A DNA stretch of 5,602 nucleotides from Candidatus Thiodictyon intracellulare. Its GTDB lineage: Bacteria > Pseudomonadota > Gammaproteobacteria > Chromatiales > Chromatiaceae. The translations under genes and the position numbers were made by a program. Shown here in pieces: positions 5,519 to 5,602 of the stretch. The DNA is taken from positions 1 to 5,602 of the forward strand of contig JADNEJ010000150.1 of assembly GCA_016292295.1 (NCBI GenBank), read 5' to 3'. The notes beneath the pieces were generated by a model. That model worked only from the letters and a program-made list of their open reading frames with translations, searched no databases and was not told the origin of the DNA. Within the stretch, counting starts at the first letter, position 1. Each line of letters begins with the position of its first letter.

Positions 5519-5602
5519 ATGATCGACTAGACCCTCTCCACCGAACACGAACAACTCGCCGAGCTGCGTGCCGCCCACCGGCGTACGCGCGACCAGCGCG
5601 AG
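5519..5602 (+). pseudogene. Probable N-terminal fragment of an IS630-type transposase with an early stop
   Basis: An ATG at 5519 gives MID, then TAG at 5528-5530. The same frame then reads TLSTEHEQLAELRAAHRRTRDQRE to the window edge. The pattern of LT-E---L--LHRRTRD-R resembles the beginning of IS630-family or related helix-turn-helix transposases, which continue into a DNA-binding domain. The TAG is one base from TTG, which would give a normal MIDLTLS start, so a point mutation is likely. The call rests on about 25 residues and could change once the sequence to the right is read. It may alternatively start downstream of the TAG at a codon beyond the window. Confidence 0.45.

Overview
The window looks like a high-GC proteobacterial chromosome segment. 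A gammaproteobacterium of the purple-sulfur or sulfur-oxidising (Chromatiales) type is the best guess, because a PPi-dependent phosphofructokinase sits beside a proton-pumping pyrophosphatase and the quinone hydroxylase relic resembles gammaproteobacterial UbiF. The taxonomic call is an inference from gene content and style, not from a marker gene.

Layout, left to right. Positions 1-232 hold the decayed 5' end of an IS66-type transposase gene on the minus strand, with an IS66-like end motif, a perfect 28-bp palindrome and four copies of an 8-bp repeat. Positions 233-371 have no gene, only short inverted repeats. Positions 372-626 (minus) encode a small HicB-fold protein with no HicA partner in view. 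A strong hairpin lies between it and hppA. Positions 765-2786 (minus) are an intact membrane H+-pyrophosphatase of the K+-independent type. Positions 2822-3043 (minus) hold a possible small gene of unknown function. Positions 3114-4367 (minus) are an intact PPi-dependent 6-phosphofructokinase. Its upstream region (4368-4587) holds a candidate sigma-70 promoter with a duplicated -10 box and several interleaved short repeats. Positions 4588-5452 (minus) are a wrecked UbiF/UbiH/VisC-family FAD monooxygenase with a large internal deletion, frameshifts and tandem duplications. Positions 5519-5602 (plus) contain what looks like the start of an IS630-type transposase with an early stop.

The functional core is pfp-(small ORF)-hppA, read as one minus-strand unit. 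Pfp uses PPi as phosphoryl donor in a reversible reaction, and HppA couples PPi hydrolysis to H+ transport across the membrane. Together they form a pyrophosphate economy module, in which PPi made by fructose-1,6-bisphosphate cleavage can be turned into proton-motive force. Everything around this core is degenerate or mobile DNA. The degenerate parts carry many short tandem duplications (5, 8, 11, 13 and 24 bp), a common mutational signature that is the most unusual pattern here. I did not find a clearly new biological system.
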